From Pigmentiphaga litoralis (GTDB lineage: Bacteria; Pseudomonadota; Gammaproteobacteria; Burkholderiales; Burkholderiaceae_B): a DNA stretch of 64,000 nucleotides. The translations under genes and the position numbers were made by a program. The stretch covers positions 3,695,049-3,759,048 of the forward strand of contig NZ_BMXQ01000001.1 of the NCBI RefSeq assembly GCF_014651835.1, in the 5' to 3' direction. Under the pieces are notes generated by a model. The model worked only from the letters and a program-made list of their open reading frames with translations. It searched no databases and was not told where the DNA came from. Position 1 is the first letter of the stretch, and every line of letters begins with the position of its first letter. Of this stretch, positions 16,468 through 25,679 are shown in pieces.

Positions 16468-17367
16468 ATGAATCTCTTGTGGCTCGAAGACTTTCTGGCG
16501 GTAGCGGCCACGGGGAATTTTTCGCGCGCAGCGGAGGACAGGCACTGCTCGCAACCGGCGTTCAGCCGCCGCATTCGTGCGCTTGAATCCTGGGTGGGTG
16601 TCGAGCTGCTGGACCGCAGCTCCCAACCCGCCGAACTCACCGAGGCCGGCGAATGGTTCAGTGCAGTCGCCAAGGAAATCCTGGCCCGTGTCGCCCGCGT
16701 GCCCGAAGAAGCCCAGCGGCTTGCAGAGGCCAACTCGGCCACGCTGCGCCTTGCGGCCACGCATGCGCTGTCGTTCACGTTCCTGCCGCGCTGGCTGCGC
16801 AGCCTGGAATCGAATACACCGCTCGGCCCCGTGCAGTTGATGTCGGACGTCCTTCAGCGATGCGAAGCGTTGATGCTGAACGGAAAGGTGCAGTTCGTTC
16901 TGAGCCATGCCCACGTGGACGCGCGGGGTGTGCTGGACGCTGCGCCATTCACGTCCACGCAGATCGGCACCGACGTCTTGCTTCCGCTTTCGGTGGCCGA
17001 TGGCAAAGGCAAGGCCCTGCATCCCTTGCGCGACGACCAGGATCATGTCGTGCCGATTTTGCGATACAGCGATGAGTCCGGGCTTGGCCGCATCATGCAT
17101 GCACTGCTCGATCGGCGCCTCGACAAATTTGTCTATCGCACGGTGTTCACCGCGCACCTGGCATCGGTGCTGCGTCCGATGGTGCTCGATGGGCGTGGCA
17201 TTGCATGGCTGCCAAAAACACTCGTCGAAGACGACCTGCGCAGCGGCGCGCTGGTCCCGGCGGCAGGGCCGGAATGGAGCATCCCGGTGGCGATCAAGCT
17301 CTACCGCGATGACAAGTTCCTGGGATCCGGCGCGGAACGGTTATGGCAGATGTTGAATACGGCTTAG
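16468..17367 (+). CDS. LysR-family transcriptional regulator
   Basis: A 299-residue LTTR. The winged-helix N-terminus is LEDFLAVAATGNFSRAAEDR with CSQPAFSRRIRALESWVG. The effector domain is close to the HypT/YjiE-like branch that begins MNLLWLEDFL. The gene is divergent from the ankyrin-Bug-MBL operon (100-bp gap), so regulation of that operon is expected. HypT-type members sense oxidants, but that property is not safely transferable here. Confidence 0.88.
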   Translation: MNLLWLEDFLAVAATGNFSRAAEDRHCSQPAFSRRIRALESWVGVELLDRSSQPAELTEAGEWFSAVAKEILARVARVPEEAQRLAEANSATLRLAATHALSFTFLPRWLRSLESNTPLGPVQLMSDVLQRCEALMLNGKVQFVLSHAHVDARGVLDAAPFTSTQIGTDVLLPLSVADGKGKALHPLRDDQDHVVPILRYSDESGLGRIMHALLDRRLDKFVYRTVFTAHLASVLRPMVLDGRGIAWLPKTLVEDDLRSGALVPAAGPEWSIPVAIKLYRDDKFLGSGAERLWQMLNTA

Positions 17368-17376
17368 GTCGGGGCA

Positions 17377-18330
17377 TCATTCCTGCGGCGGACTCAGATT
17401 CCCGCCCCACGTCTTGACGATCTCCTGCACCATCTCCGACACGATCTGGCAGGCCGTCGTCATCTTCCCGTGCTTGGGCAGGGCCAGCGTCACGTGCCGC
17501 TTCAAACTGGGCGTGACGATAGGTGTCGCCTGCAACCGCTTTGCGCGCAGCTCCGACACGAATGAATACGGTCCCAGCACCGCGTACAGCGGCTGGCTGG
17601 CGGCCAGTTCCTTTTGCAGCGTCAATGAATCCGCTTCGACCGCTGCCTGCAGCACGAAGCCTTTGCTGCGCGCGGTTTCGTCCAGCATGGCCCGCCAGTG
17701 CGCGGGGCGGCGGGGCAGCACCAGGGGCAGGCCGGCCAGGCGCGCAAAGTCGATGGACGGGGCACGCGTCAACGCGTCGCCGGGCCGCCCGACCAGGTAG
17801 GTGCCGACGCTGGCCAGCAGGCGTTCTTCGGCGCTGTCGGGTCGCCGGTAGCGGAACAGGATCGCCATGTCGACGGCGCCGCCGTCCAGCAGGGTGTCCA
17901 GTTCGCCGCCCTGTCCTTCACGCACGTTCAATCGGATCGACGGGTAGCGGTCGTGCAGGCGCGCGTACAGCGTCGTCAGCAGGGGGTGGGCGGCGGACGG
18001 CAGGATGCCGAGGCGGACATCGCCCATGGGCACGCTGGACGTGGACCGGATGTCGCGGAACAGTTGCTCGGAATCGGCCAGCCAGGCGCGCACGCGCACG
18101 ACGATGGTTTCCCCTTGTTCGGTCAGCACGACGCCGCGGCCGGTGCGGCGGAAGAGGCGCGCGCCGCAGGCGGTTTCCAGGTCGGTGATCTGGCGGCTGA
18201 TGTGCGACTGCACGGTCTGCCGGGCGGCGGCGACTTTGGTGAAGCTGCCCGCCTCGACAACGTCGACGAACAGGCGCAGCGCGGCGGGATCCATGGCTTC
18301 CGGTCCGGCCTGATATCTGTTTTTTGGCAT
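17377..18330 (-). CDS. LysR-family transcriptional regulator
   Basis: An LTTR of 317 residues from the ATG at 18330, or 305 from the internal ATG at 18294 (MDPAALRLFVDVVEAGS), which matches the family's usual N-terminus better. The helix-turn-helix (SFTKVAAARQTVQSHISRQI) and a CynR/NAC-like effector domain are present. It is divergent from the hyuA-type operon at 18413. The inverted repeat GATATCTG/CAGATATC at 18312-18365 lies fully upstream if the shorter start is right, which favours 18294. It probably controls the hydantoinase-like operon. Confidence 0.88.
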   Translation of the reverse strand: MPKNRYQAGPEAMDPAALRLFVDVVEAGSFTKVAAARQTVQSHISRQITDLETACGARLFRRTGRGVVLTEQGETIVVRVRAWLADSEQLFRDIRSTSSVPMGDVRLGILPSAAHPLLTTLYARLHDRYPSIRLNVREGQGGELDTLLDGGAVDMAILFRYRRPDSAEERLLASVGTYLVGRPGDALTRAPSIDFARLAGLPLVLPRRPAHWRAMLDETARSKGFVLQAAVEADSLTLQKELAASQPLYAVLGPYSFVSELRAKRLQATPIVTPSLKRHVTLALPKHGKMTTACQIVSEMVQEIVKTWGGNLSPPQE

Positions 18331-18365
18331 GTCTGAAATCTCCGCTGCCAGTCTATTCAGATATC
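18312..18365. promoter_or_regulatory. Inverted repeat in the LysR / hyuA divergent promoter
   Basis: GATATCTG (18312-18319) and CAGATATC (18358-18365) are exact complements 38 bp apart. They span the region just upstream of hyuA and the 5' end of the LysR gene. The spacing fits two contacts of a LysR tetramer (activation and recognition sites). This is a suggestion from position only. Confidence 0.45.
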
Positions 18366-18412
18366 GAGCGCTTGCCTAGACTGCGTTCCAAGATGACCGG
18401 ACAGGAAATGCC

Positions 18413-20506
18413 ATGAGCAATCAGGAGACACCCGGTTCCGCCGCCCTGCGTATCGCAGTGGACATTGGCGGGACTTTTACCGACCTCGCGACCTTCGACG
18501 AGAAGACTGGACAGCTGTCGTTCGGCAAGGCGCTGTCGACGCACGGCGAGCTCGTCAACGGCATCCAGCACACGCTGGACAGCGCAGGGGTCGACCTGGC
18601 GAATGGCTACCTGTTCCTGCACGGATCGACCATCGCGATCAACACCTTGCTGGAGCGCAATGGCGCCAATACCGCGCTCCTGATCACCGAGGGCTTTCGC
18701 GACATCTACGAGATCGGGCGGGTGAATCGGCCCGACGCGTACAACCTGTTTTTCGGCAAGCACGTGCCTCTGGTCAAGCGCTCGCAGCGCTATGAAGTGC
18801 GTGAACGCCTGCGTGCCGATGGCAGCCTGCATCGCGAGCTGGATGAAGACCACGTGCGCGAGACCGCCAAGGCGCTTAAGGGCCAGGGCATCGAGGCCGT
18901 GGCCGTGTTGCTGCTGCATTCCTATCGCAATCCCGCGCATGAACAGCGCGTGAAGGCGATCCTGCAGGAAGAGTTGCCGGGTGCTTTCGTGACGGCGTCG
19001 CATGAACTGTCGCAGGAATATCGGGAGTTCGAACGCGCCTCGACGGCGGTGGCCAATGCCTATGTCGGCCCGCGCGTGTCCGCCTATCTGGGTGAGCTGG
19101 AAACGCATCTGCATGAGCGCGGTTTTGGCGGCGCCTTCTATGCGGTGCAGTCCACGGGCGGCCTGTTCCCGGTGGCGCATGCGCGCCGCGATTGTGTGCG
19201 GATGCTGGAGTCGGGACCGGCTGCGGGCGTGATCGGTGCGCAGGCCATTTGCGCGCAACTGGGCCTGGGCGATGCGATCGCGTTCGACATGGGCGGCACG
19301 ACGGCCAAGGCGGGCGTGATCAGCGACGGCAAGCCGTTGACGACCGGCAGTGCACTGATCGGTGGGTACGAGCGTGCGCTGCCGATCCAGATCCCGATGA
19401 TGGATATCTTTGAGGTCGGCACGGGGGGCGGCAGTATCGCGCGTATCGAGTTGGGCCAATCGCTGCGGGTGGGTCCGCGCAGTGCGGGATCGTCACCCGG
19501 TCCGGTGTGCTACGGCCGGGGCGGCAAGGAACCGACCGTGACGGACGCGAACCTGCTGCTCGGCCGGCTCGACCCGGATCACTTCCTGGGCGGTGACATG
19601 CCGCTGGACCATGCGGCCACCATGACGGCGATGCACGAACGCATCGCCGGTCCGCTGGGCCTGGAACCGGTGGCGGCGGCCGATGGCATTCTGCGGATCG
19701 CGGTGACGGCCATGTCGCATGCAGTCAAGGCCGTGACGACCGAACGCGGGCTGGATGCGGGCCGTTTCACCATGGTGGTGTACGGCGGCGCGGGCCCCCT
19801 GCATGCGTCGGCAATCGCCCGTGAATTGGGGATCCGCAAGGTATTGATCCCGTTTGCGCCCGGCTACTTTTCGGCCTACGGCATGCTGTTCAGCGATCTG
19901 CGTTACGACTATGTGCGGTCGGTATTCCGCCGTCTGGAAGACCTGTCGTTCGAAGAGATCGAAGCCATGTACGCGTCGATGGAAGAGGAAGGCCGCGCCG
20001 CGATCGGGGCGTCAGAACTGACGCCGGAAGGCATCGTGATCGAGCGTGCCGCCGACATGCGTTACGTGGGCCAGGAACATGCGGTCACGGTGGATCTGCC
20101 ACGCGCCTTTTTCGAGCAGGAAGACCGCGAAGCCATCAAGCGCCACTTCGACGAGATCCATGCCGTGCGCTACGGCACGTCCGCGCCAGACGAACCGTCG
20201 GACATCGTCAGCCTGCGCGTGACCTTGCTGGGCACGATGCGCAAGCCGCCGCGCCATGCCGTGCCGGTGGGTGACGCCACCCCTGCGGCCGATGCGATCC
20301 GCGCCACCAAGGCCGTGTACTTTCGCGGCAGTGGCTTTGTCGAAACCCCCGTCTACATCCGCGACAAGCTCTGCAGTGGCAACCGGATTACCGGTCCCGC
20401 ACTGATCGAAGAGCATGCATCGACCACCGTGCTCCAGCCTCTGGACACCCTGGAAGTCGATACCTGCGGCAACCTGCAACTCACCATCGGGAGCGATCGT
20501 TCATGA
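18413..20506 (+). CDS. hyuA: Hydantoinase/oxoprolinase family subunit A (HyuA-like, carboxylase-type)
   Basis: A 697-residue protein with the ASKHA-type ATPase fold of HyuA, 5-oxoprolinase and acetone/acetophenone carboxylase subunits. It has AVDIGGTFTDL near residue 15, HGSTIAINTLLERNGA, a central AFDMGGTTAKAGVI and VYGGAGPLHA. In this family the subunit activates a substrate carbonyl or enol with ATP. It overlaps hyuB by 4 bp and is followed by a small CxC protein and a G3E GTPase. Substrates may be hydantoins, lactams or ketones to be carboxylated; the sequence alone does not decide. Confidence 0.9.
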   Translation: MSNQETPGSAALRIAVDIGGTFTDLATFDEKTGQLSFGKALSTHGELVNGIQHTLDSAGVDLANGYLFLHGSTIAINTLLERNGANTALLITEGFRDIYEIGRVNRPDAYNLFFGKHVPLVKRSQRYEVRERLRADGSLHRELDEDHVRETAKALKGQGIEAVAVLLLHSYRNPAHEQRVKAILQEELPGAFVTASHELSQEYREFERASTAVANAYVGPRVSAYLGELETHLHERGFGGAFYAVQSTGGLFPVAHARRDCVRMLESGPAAGVIGAQAICAQLGLGDAIAFDMGGTTAKAGVISDGKPLTTGSALIGGYERALPIQIPMMDIFEVGTGGGSIARIELGQSLRVGPRSAGSSPGPVCYGRGGKEPTVTDANLLLGRLDPDHFLGGDMPLDHAATMTAMHERIAGPLGLEPVAAADGILRIAVTAMSHAVKAVTTERGLDAGRFTMVVYGGAGPLHASAIARELGIRKVLIPFAPGYFSAYGMLFSDLRYDYVRSVFRRLEDLSFEEIEAMYASMEEEGRAAIGASELTPEGIVIERAADMRYVGQEHAVTVDLPRAFFEQEDREAIKRHFDEIHAVRYGTSAPDEPSDIVSLRVTLLGTMRKPPRHAVPVGDATPAADAIRATKAVYFRGSGFVETPVYIRDKLCSGNRITGPALIEEHASTTVLQPLDTLEVDTCGNLQLTIGSDRS

Positions 20507-22260
20507 GCGTCCTTGCCCAACCCCACGCCACGGTCGACCCAGTCACCGTCGAGATCGTCCGCAACGGCCTCTTTGCCGTCACGGAAGAAATGAAGACCAA
20601 CCTGATGCGGACGGCCTACAACCTCATCATTTACGAAGCGCTGGACTTTACGGTCGGCCTGTTCACGGTCGAAGGCGACACGGTATCGATCGGCCTGGGC
20701 CTGCCCATGTTCATTCGCGGGATGTCGGAAACGGTCAAGGCCAAGATCCGCCACTTCGGGCTGGAAAACATCCACCCCGGCGACATCCTGGTCACCAACG
20801 ATGCGTACACGACCGGCAGCCACCTGAACCACTTCACGTTCACCATGCCGGTGTTCCATGAAGACGAGATCATCGGCTTCACGTGCTGCATGGCGCACTG
20901 GCTGGATGTGGGCGGCACGCTGGGCCAGGTCACCACCGACATCTTCTCGGAAGGCATCCAGATCCCGATCGTGAAGTACCGCAAGCAGGGCGTGGTGAAC
21001 CAGGATCTGGTCGACATCATCGCCATGAATGTGCGGCTGCCCGAACGCGCGATGGGTGATCTGCGCGCGCAGATCACGGCCGTGACGACCGGCGAGCGCC
21101 GCTTTCTGGAACTGGTGCAGCGTTACGGCGCGGCCGAGGTCAAGGCGTCGATCGCGCAGATCATGGACCAGTCCGAAGCCGTTGCGCGACAGAACACACT
21201 GAGCATTCCCGATGGCACCTACGAAGCCGAGTCCTATATGGACGATGACGGCGTCGAGGTAGGCAAGCGCATCCCGATCCGCGTCAAGGTGATCAAGAAG
21301 GGCGACGAGATGACGATCGACCTGTCGGACGTGAGCCGGCAGGTGCGAGGCTTCTACAACTCGGGCTTCACGACCGGTATTGCATGCGCGCAGGTGGCCT
21401 ACAAATGCCTGACGACGCCGACGGACTACCCGGTCAATGACGGCAGCTTCCGTCCATTGAAAGTCATCATGCCGATGGGCACGGTGATCAGTGCCGAACG
21501 TCCCTTCCCGATGCGGGTGTGGATGACGTTCCCGATGACGGTGATCGACACCATCTTCAAGGCACTGGCCACCGCGATTCCGGATCGGGTCATTGCCGGT
21601 CACCATGCCGACCTGGTGTTTCCGAACATCCACGGAATTTCACCCGAAGACGGCCGGCTGTTCATCGTGGGCATCGGCCCGTTGGGTGGCGGCTGGGGCG
21701 CGAAGTCGTCCGAGGATGGCGTATCGGTCACGGTCTGCATCAACGATGGCGACACGCACAACAGCCCGACCGAACAGCTGGAAGCCAAGTACCCGGTGCT
21801 GGTCGAAAAGTACGCGATTCGCGACGACAGCAGCGGCGCGGGCCGGCAGCGCGGCGGCCTGGGCGCCGAGATGATCGTGCAGGCACTGTCGCCGTTTTCG
21901 GTCACGACACGGATCGATCGGGTGCACTGCAAGCCCTGGGGCCTGCATGGCGGTGGCGAGGCCGCGGGCAACGGCATTGCGATTCGCAAGAAGGGCGAGT
22001 GGAATTCGGACATGCCCAACGCCAAGATCTTCAACGTGCGGCTGGAGCGCGGCGACGCCTACAAGATGATGTCGGGCGGCGGCGGCGGCTTTGGCAACCC
22101 GGCAGAACGCGATGCCGCGCTGGTGGCAGAAGATGTGCGCGAAGGCTATGTGAGTGCGGAGGTGGCGCGCGAGATCTACCGCGTGGCACTGCTGGCCGAT
22201 GGGTCGGTCGACAACGAGGCGACGCGCCGACTGCGCGCCACGGCCGATCATGCCGGCTGA
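20503..22260 (+). CDS. hyuB: Hydantoinase B / acetone-carboxylase alpha-like subunit
   Basis: A 585-residue HyuB-family protein of full family length. Conserved stretches include EIVRNGLFAVTEEMKTNLMR, the metal-site-like region NDAYTTGSHLNHFTF, MAHWLDVGG and, near the C-terminus, GGGGGFGNPAERD. It is the partner of HyuA in ATP-dependent ring-opening or carboxylating enzymes, and members bind a divalent metal. Its ATG overlaps hyuA, and the small third gene starts within its last codons, so all are translationally coupled. Confidence 0.9.
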   Translation: MSVLAQPHATVDPVTVEIVRNGLFAVTEEMKTNLMRTAYNLIIYEALDFTVGLFTVEGDTVSIGLGLPMFIRGMSETVKAKIRHFGLENIHPGDILVTNDAYTTGSHLNHFTFTMPVFHEDEIIGFTCCMAHWLDVGGTLGQVTTDIFSEGIQIPIVKYRKQGVVNQDLVDIIAMNVRLPERAMGDLRAQITAVTTGERRFLELVQRYGAAEVKASIAQIMDQSEAVARQNTLSIPDGTYEAESYMDDDGVEVGKRIPIRVKVIKKGDEMTIDLSDVSRQVRGFYNSGFTTGIACAQVAYKCLTTPTDYPVNDGSFRPLKVIMPMGTVISAERPFPMRVWMTFPMTVIDTIFKALATAIPDRVIAGHHADLVFPNIHGISPEDGRLFIVGIGPLGGGWGAKSSEDGVSVTVCINDGDTHNSPTEQLEAKYPVLVEKYAIRDDSSGAGRQRGGLGAEMIVQALSPFSVTTRIDRVHCKPWGLHGGGEAAGNGIAIRKKGEWNSDMPNAKIFNVRLERGDAYKMMSGGGGGFGNPAERDAALVAEDVREGYVSAEVAREIYRVALLADGSVDNEATRRLRATADHAG

Positions 22261-22657
22261 TGTCCGACCCGGCACGGGCGGCCGCACGCGTGTGTTGCTG
22301 CGCATGTGGGAAGACCTGGCGCGCCAGCACGTATCGATGGGCGGCGGTTGCGCCTGCGGCATTGGCGGGGTGACAGTGCGGCTGCAGGACTTCGAGCACG
22401 ATATCGCCGACTACCTGGTGGCCGAGGCGGAACGGCTCAAGCAGGCGGACGTGCTGGCCCTGCTCTTGCAGCACGTACAGTTCGACCCGCCGGGCGAAGA
22501 CGAGATCGTCAAGGTGCTGCGGGCCATGGCCGATACGGAATCGCCGGCGTCGCCCGCGGTGGTCGAGTGGCTGTTGCAACGGCTGGAACGCACGCTCAAT
22601 TCGTTTGCCAAGCTGCATGGCGGAACGGCGGCGAGCACGGTAAGGACCACGACATGA
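22250..22657 (+). CDS. Small CxC protein, probable third subunit of the HyuAB-type enzyme
   Basis: A 135-residue protein starting at the ATG at 22250, inside the end of hyuB (11-bp overlap), and ending in the start of the GTPase gene (ATGA). It contains GGGCACGIGGVTVRLQDFEH with a Cys34-x-Cys36 pair, then a helical region (HDIADYLVAEAERLKQAD). I recognise no described family. Acetone and acetophenone carboxylases have small extra subunits that bind metal, and this gene occupies the equivalent position, so an accessory or metal-binding subunit is inferred. Confidence 0.7.
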   Translation: MPADVRPGTGGRTRVLLRMWEDLARQHVSMGGGCACGIGGVTVRLQDFEHDIADYLVAEAERLKQADVLALLLQHVQFDPPGEDEIVKVLRAMADTESPASPAVVEWLLQRLERTLNSFAKLHGGTAASTVRTTT

Positions 22658-23799
22658 CCACGACTCCATCCTCGCCCACGCCGGTCACCGTCCTGACCGG
22701 CTTTCTGGGCAGCGGCAAGACCACTGCGCTCAATGCCCTGCTGGTGCAGCCGGCGCTGCGGCATACCGCGGTCATCATCAACGAGTTTGGCGAAGTCGGC
22801 CTGGATCACCATCTGGTCGCGCGCACCGAAGAAGACCTGGTGCTGCTGGCCAATGGGTGCATCTGCTGCACGGTGCGCGGCGACCTGATCGGCGCGTTCA
22901 CGATGCTGGCCGAACAACGTGCCGAGGTCGACGGCGCGGGCGGGCGGCCCGTGGAACGTGTGATCGTCGAGACCACGGGCCTCGCCGACCCGGCGCCGAT
23001 TCTGCACACCTTGATGAGCGATCCTGCTGTGACCGCGATGTACCGGCTGGCGAATGTGGTGGCCACGGTCGATGCGGTCAATGCCGAAGGCACGCTGGAT
23101 CGCCACGCCGAAGCGGTGAAGCAGGTGGCGGTGGCGGACCGGTTGCTGCTGACGAAGACCGATCTGGTGGATGCCGCAACACGCGACCGCCTGGTGGCGC
23201 GGCTGCGCGCGATCAACCCGGCGGCAGACATCGTGGATGTCGCGCAAGCCATCGCGCATCCGGCGACGCTGCTGGGCGATGACACCTATGACCCGGCGCG
23301 GCGCGGCGCGGATGTGGAAGCGTGGTTGCGGGTGGCGGCGTATGAGGATGGCGCGGAAGACAACCCTGAGCAGGCTCATGATCATCACGATGACGAATCC
23401 GAGCACGCTCAAAACGCCGGCCACGGCCACGAACATACGCACGAACATACCCACGCCCATACCCACGACCGCAACCGCCACGACGACCACATCAAGGCGT
23501 TCTCGATCATCCGCGACCAGCCCGTGTCGTGGGCCGGTCTGCAGACCTGGCTGGAGATGATCGCCGGCATGCGGGGTGACGATCTGCTGCGCGTCAAGGG
23601 CATCGTCAACGTCATCGAACACCCGGACCGGCCCGTCGTGATCCACGGCGTGCAGCACCTTTTTCATCCGCCGGCCTTCCTGCGGGCGTGGCCGGACGCG
23701 GATCACCGCACACGGATCGTCTTCATCACCCGCGACATCGAACGCGATCTGGTCGAAGACACGCTCAGGATTTTCGAAAGCCGGCGCACGCGCCGATGA
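22654..23799 (+). CDS. G3E-family GTPase (CobW/UreG/HypB-like metal chaperone)
   Basis: A 381-residue protein of the COG0523 family. Walker A is GFLGSGKT (16-23), followed by NEFGEVGLD, the metal-binding CxCC motif GCICC (68-72), the Walker B region ETTGLADP, and TKTD for guanine recognition. A histidine-rich linker around 240-275 precedes the CobW C-terminal domain (LLRVKGIVNV). It loads a metal into a client enzyme using GTP. Coupling to hyuA, hyuB and the CxC gene names the likely client: the HyuAB-type metalloenzyme. The start at 22654 is set by the ATGA overlap and the family N-terminus. Confidence 0.9.
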   Translation: MTTTPSSPTPVTVLTGFLGSGKTTALNALLVQPALRHTAVIINEFGEVGLDHHLVARTEEDLVLLANGCICCTVRGDLIGAFTMLAEQRAEVDGAGGRPVERVIVETTGLADPAPILHTLMSDPAVTAMYRLANVVATVDAVNAEGTLDRHAEAVKQVAVADRLLLTKTDLVDAATRDRLVARLRAINPAADIVDVAQAIAHPATLLGDDTYDPARRGADVEAWLRVAAYEDGAEDNPEQAHDHHDDESEHAQNAGHGHEHTHEHTHAHTHDRNRHDDHIKAFSIIRDQPVSWAGLQTWLEMIAGMRGDDLLRVKGIVNVIEHPDRPVVIHGVQHLFHPPAFLRAWPDADHRTRIVFITRDIERDLVEDTLRIFESRRTRR

Positions 23800-23854
23800 T
23801 CGCGTGAACAAGAAAAACGGGCCGCACGGGCCCACAACACTGGTGGAGACTATC

Positions 23855-24844
23855 TTGAACAAGCGCAAAACCCTGCTCACCGGCGCGCTGCTGTGCGCCG
23901 TCACAACCGCGGCGCCCGTGATGGCGCCTGTCATGGCGGCCGACGCGGCTTACCCCAGCCGCCCCGTCCGCATCATCGTGCCCTACCCGCCCGGCGGCAC
24001 CGTTGACGCGGTCGCGCGCGTGGTGGCCGAAGGCCTGACCGAACAGATGGGCCAGACCTTCGTGGTGGAAAATCGCGCGGGCGCCAGCGGATCGATCGGC
24101 AGCGAAGCCGTGGTGCGCGCCGCGCCCGACGGCTACACCCTGCTGGTGAACGCGTCGACCTTTGCGGCCAGCCCGCTGTTGATGAAAAACCTGCCCTATG
24201 ACATCAACCGCGATTTCACCCCGATCACCAATCTGGGCGACGTGCCCCTGCTGGTCACGGCCTACCCCGGCATTCCGGCCAGCAACCTGCGCGAGTTCAT
24301 TGCGCTGGTGCGCAAGAATCCCGGCAAGTACAACTTCGGCTCGTCCGCCGTGGGGTCCGCCAGCCACCTGGCCGAAGAAGCCATCAAGTACGAGGCCAAG
24401 CTCGATATCGGCATCGTCCAGTACAAGGGCACGGGCCCCGCCCTGACCGACACCATGGGCGGCCACGTCAGCGCCATGACCGACGCCATTCCGTCCTCCC
24501 TGCCCCATGTCAAAGGCGGCAAGCTCAAGGCGATGGCGGTAACCAGCGCGCAGCGGCTGCCGTCGCTGCCCGAGGTGCCGACCGTGGCGGAATCGGGTCT
24601 GGAGGGCTTCGACATGGTGTCCTGGTATGGCCTGTGGGGTCCCGCCAAGCTGCCCGCCGACATCACGCACAAGCTGCATGAACAGGTGGTCAAGGCGCTC
24701 AAGTCTCAGCGGGTGGCACAGGTGTTGAGCGAACAGGGCTTCATTCCGCGCGGCTCGACCCCCGAGGCGTTCGCGGCTCATGTCAAAAGTGAAAACGCCA
24801 AGTATGACAAGCTGGTGAAGGCGGCCAACATCAAGGTGGACTGA
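23855..24844 (+). CDS. Bug-family tripartite tricarboxylate transporter receptor
   Basis: A 329-residue periplasmic receptor counted from a TTG at 23855, preceded by GTGGAG and beginning the signal peptide (NKRKTLLTGALLCAVTT). A GTG at 23804 in the same frame is the alternative. Motifs are YPSRPVRIIVPYPPGG, VENRAGASG, APDGYTLLVN and LPYDINRDF. It follows the G3E GTPase closely and is probably the uptake receptor for the substrate of the HyuAB-type enzyme. Confidence 0.9.
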   Translation: MNKRKTLLTGALLCAVTTAAPVMAPVMAADAAYPSRPVRIIVPYPPGGTVDAVARVVAEGLTEQMGQTFVVENRAGASGSIGSEAVVRAAPDGYTLLVNASTFAASPLLMKNLPYDINRDFTPITNLGDVPLLVTAYPGIPASNLREFIALVRKNPGKYNFGSSAVGSASHLAEEAIKYEAKLDIGIVQYKGTGPALTDTMGGHVSAMTDAIPSSLPHVKGGKLKAMAVTSAQRLPSLPEVPTVAESGLEGFDMVSWYGLWGPAKLPADITHKLHEQVVKALKSQRVAQVLSEQGFIPRGSTPEAFAAHVKSENAKYDKLVKAANIKVD

Positions 24845-25010
24845 GAGGTCGGCGCAGAGGTGGCCGAAGAGCCGGACGAACGCCCGGGCGGCCGCCTCAG
24901 TGATTTCCAATTGAAAGCGGCACTCGATTTCCTGTCGATGAGTCGAGTAGATTGAATCCTTTCCACGAGACGGTTCCGGCGACGGCGACCGCCGCCGCAG
25001 AGGGGATCAC

Positions 25011-25676
25011 ATGAATCAACCCGACGACAAGTTCAAACCGGGCAGGCGTTCGTTTCTTGGTTACAGTGCCGGCGCCGCGTCCGTTGCCGCCGTGACGGGC
25101 TGTGCGTCCGTGGCGGCTGACAACCCCATGGCCGCTTCCGCCTCGCCCGTTGTGGGCGAGGCCGCCAGCACCACCCAGGCCGTCCAGATGCCCATGACGC
25201 TGGACGTCAACGGCCAGCCCCGGCGCTTTTATGGCGACGTGCGTCTCAGCCTGCTGGACGCCTTGCGCGAAAAGCTGGAACTGACCGGCTCGAAAAAAGG
25301 ATGCGACCAGGGACAATGCGGGGCCTGTACGGTCCATGTGGACGGCAAACGCGTGCTGGGCTGCCTGACACTTGCCGTCACCGTCCAGGGCAAGAAAATC
25401 ACGACCATTGAAGGCCTGGCCAGCCCGGGCCGGCTGCACCCGATGCAGCAGGCATTCATCGATCACGACGCGTTCCAGTGCGGCTACTGCACGCCCGGCC
25501 AGATCATGAGCGCCGTGGCCATCGTGAACGAAGGCCACGCCAGGAACGACGACGACATCCGCGAGTCCATGAGCGGCAACCTGTGCCGCTGTGCGGCCTA
25601 CCCCAACATCGTTGACGCCATCAACGATGCGAAGGGCAAGATGGCCGCGACGACGACGTCGCCGGCGGGGGGCTGA
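25011..25676 (+). CDS. paoA: Aldehyde oxidoreductase [2Fe-2S] subunit (PaoA-like)
   Basis: A 221-residue xanthine-oxidase-family small subunit. A Tat signal with twin arginines (RRSFLG, R12-R13) shows export in folded form. Two [2Fe-2S] clusters are visible: the plant-type motif in GCDQGQCGACTVHVDG plus a later Cys, and the helical CGYCTPGQ with LCRC. It is first of a three-gene operon matching E. coli paoABC, the periplasmic molybdenum aldehyde oxidoreductase that detoxifies aromatic aldehydes. The transferred substrate range is inference. Confidence 0.9.
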   Translation: MNQPDDKFKPGRRSFLGYSAGAASVAAVTGCASVAADNPMAASASPVVGEAASTTQAVQMPMTLDVNGQPRRFYGDVRLSLLDALREKLELTGSKKGCDQGQCGACTVHVDGKRVLGCLTLAVTVQGKKITTIEGLASPGRLHPMQQAFIDHDAFQCGYCTPGQIMSAVAIVNEGHARNDDDIRESMSGNLCRCAAYPNIVDAINDAKGKMAATTTSPAGG

Positions 25677-25679
25677 GCC

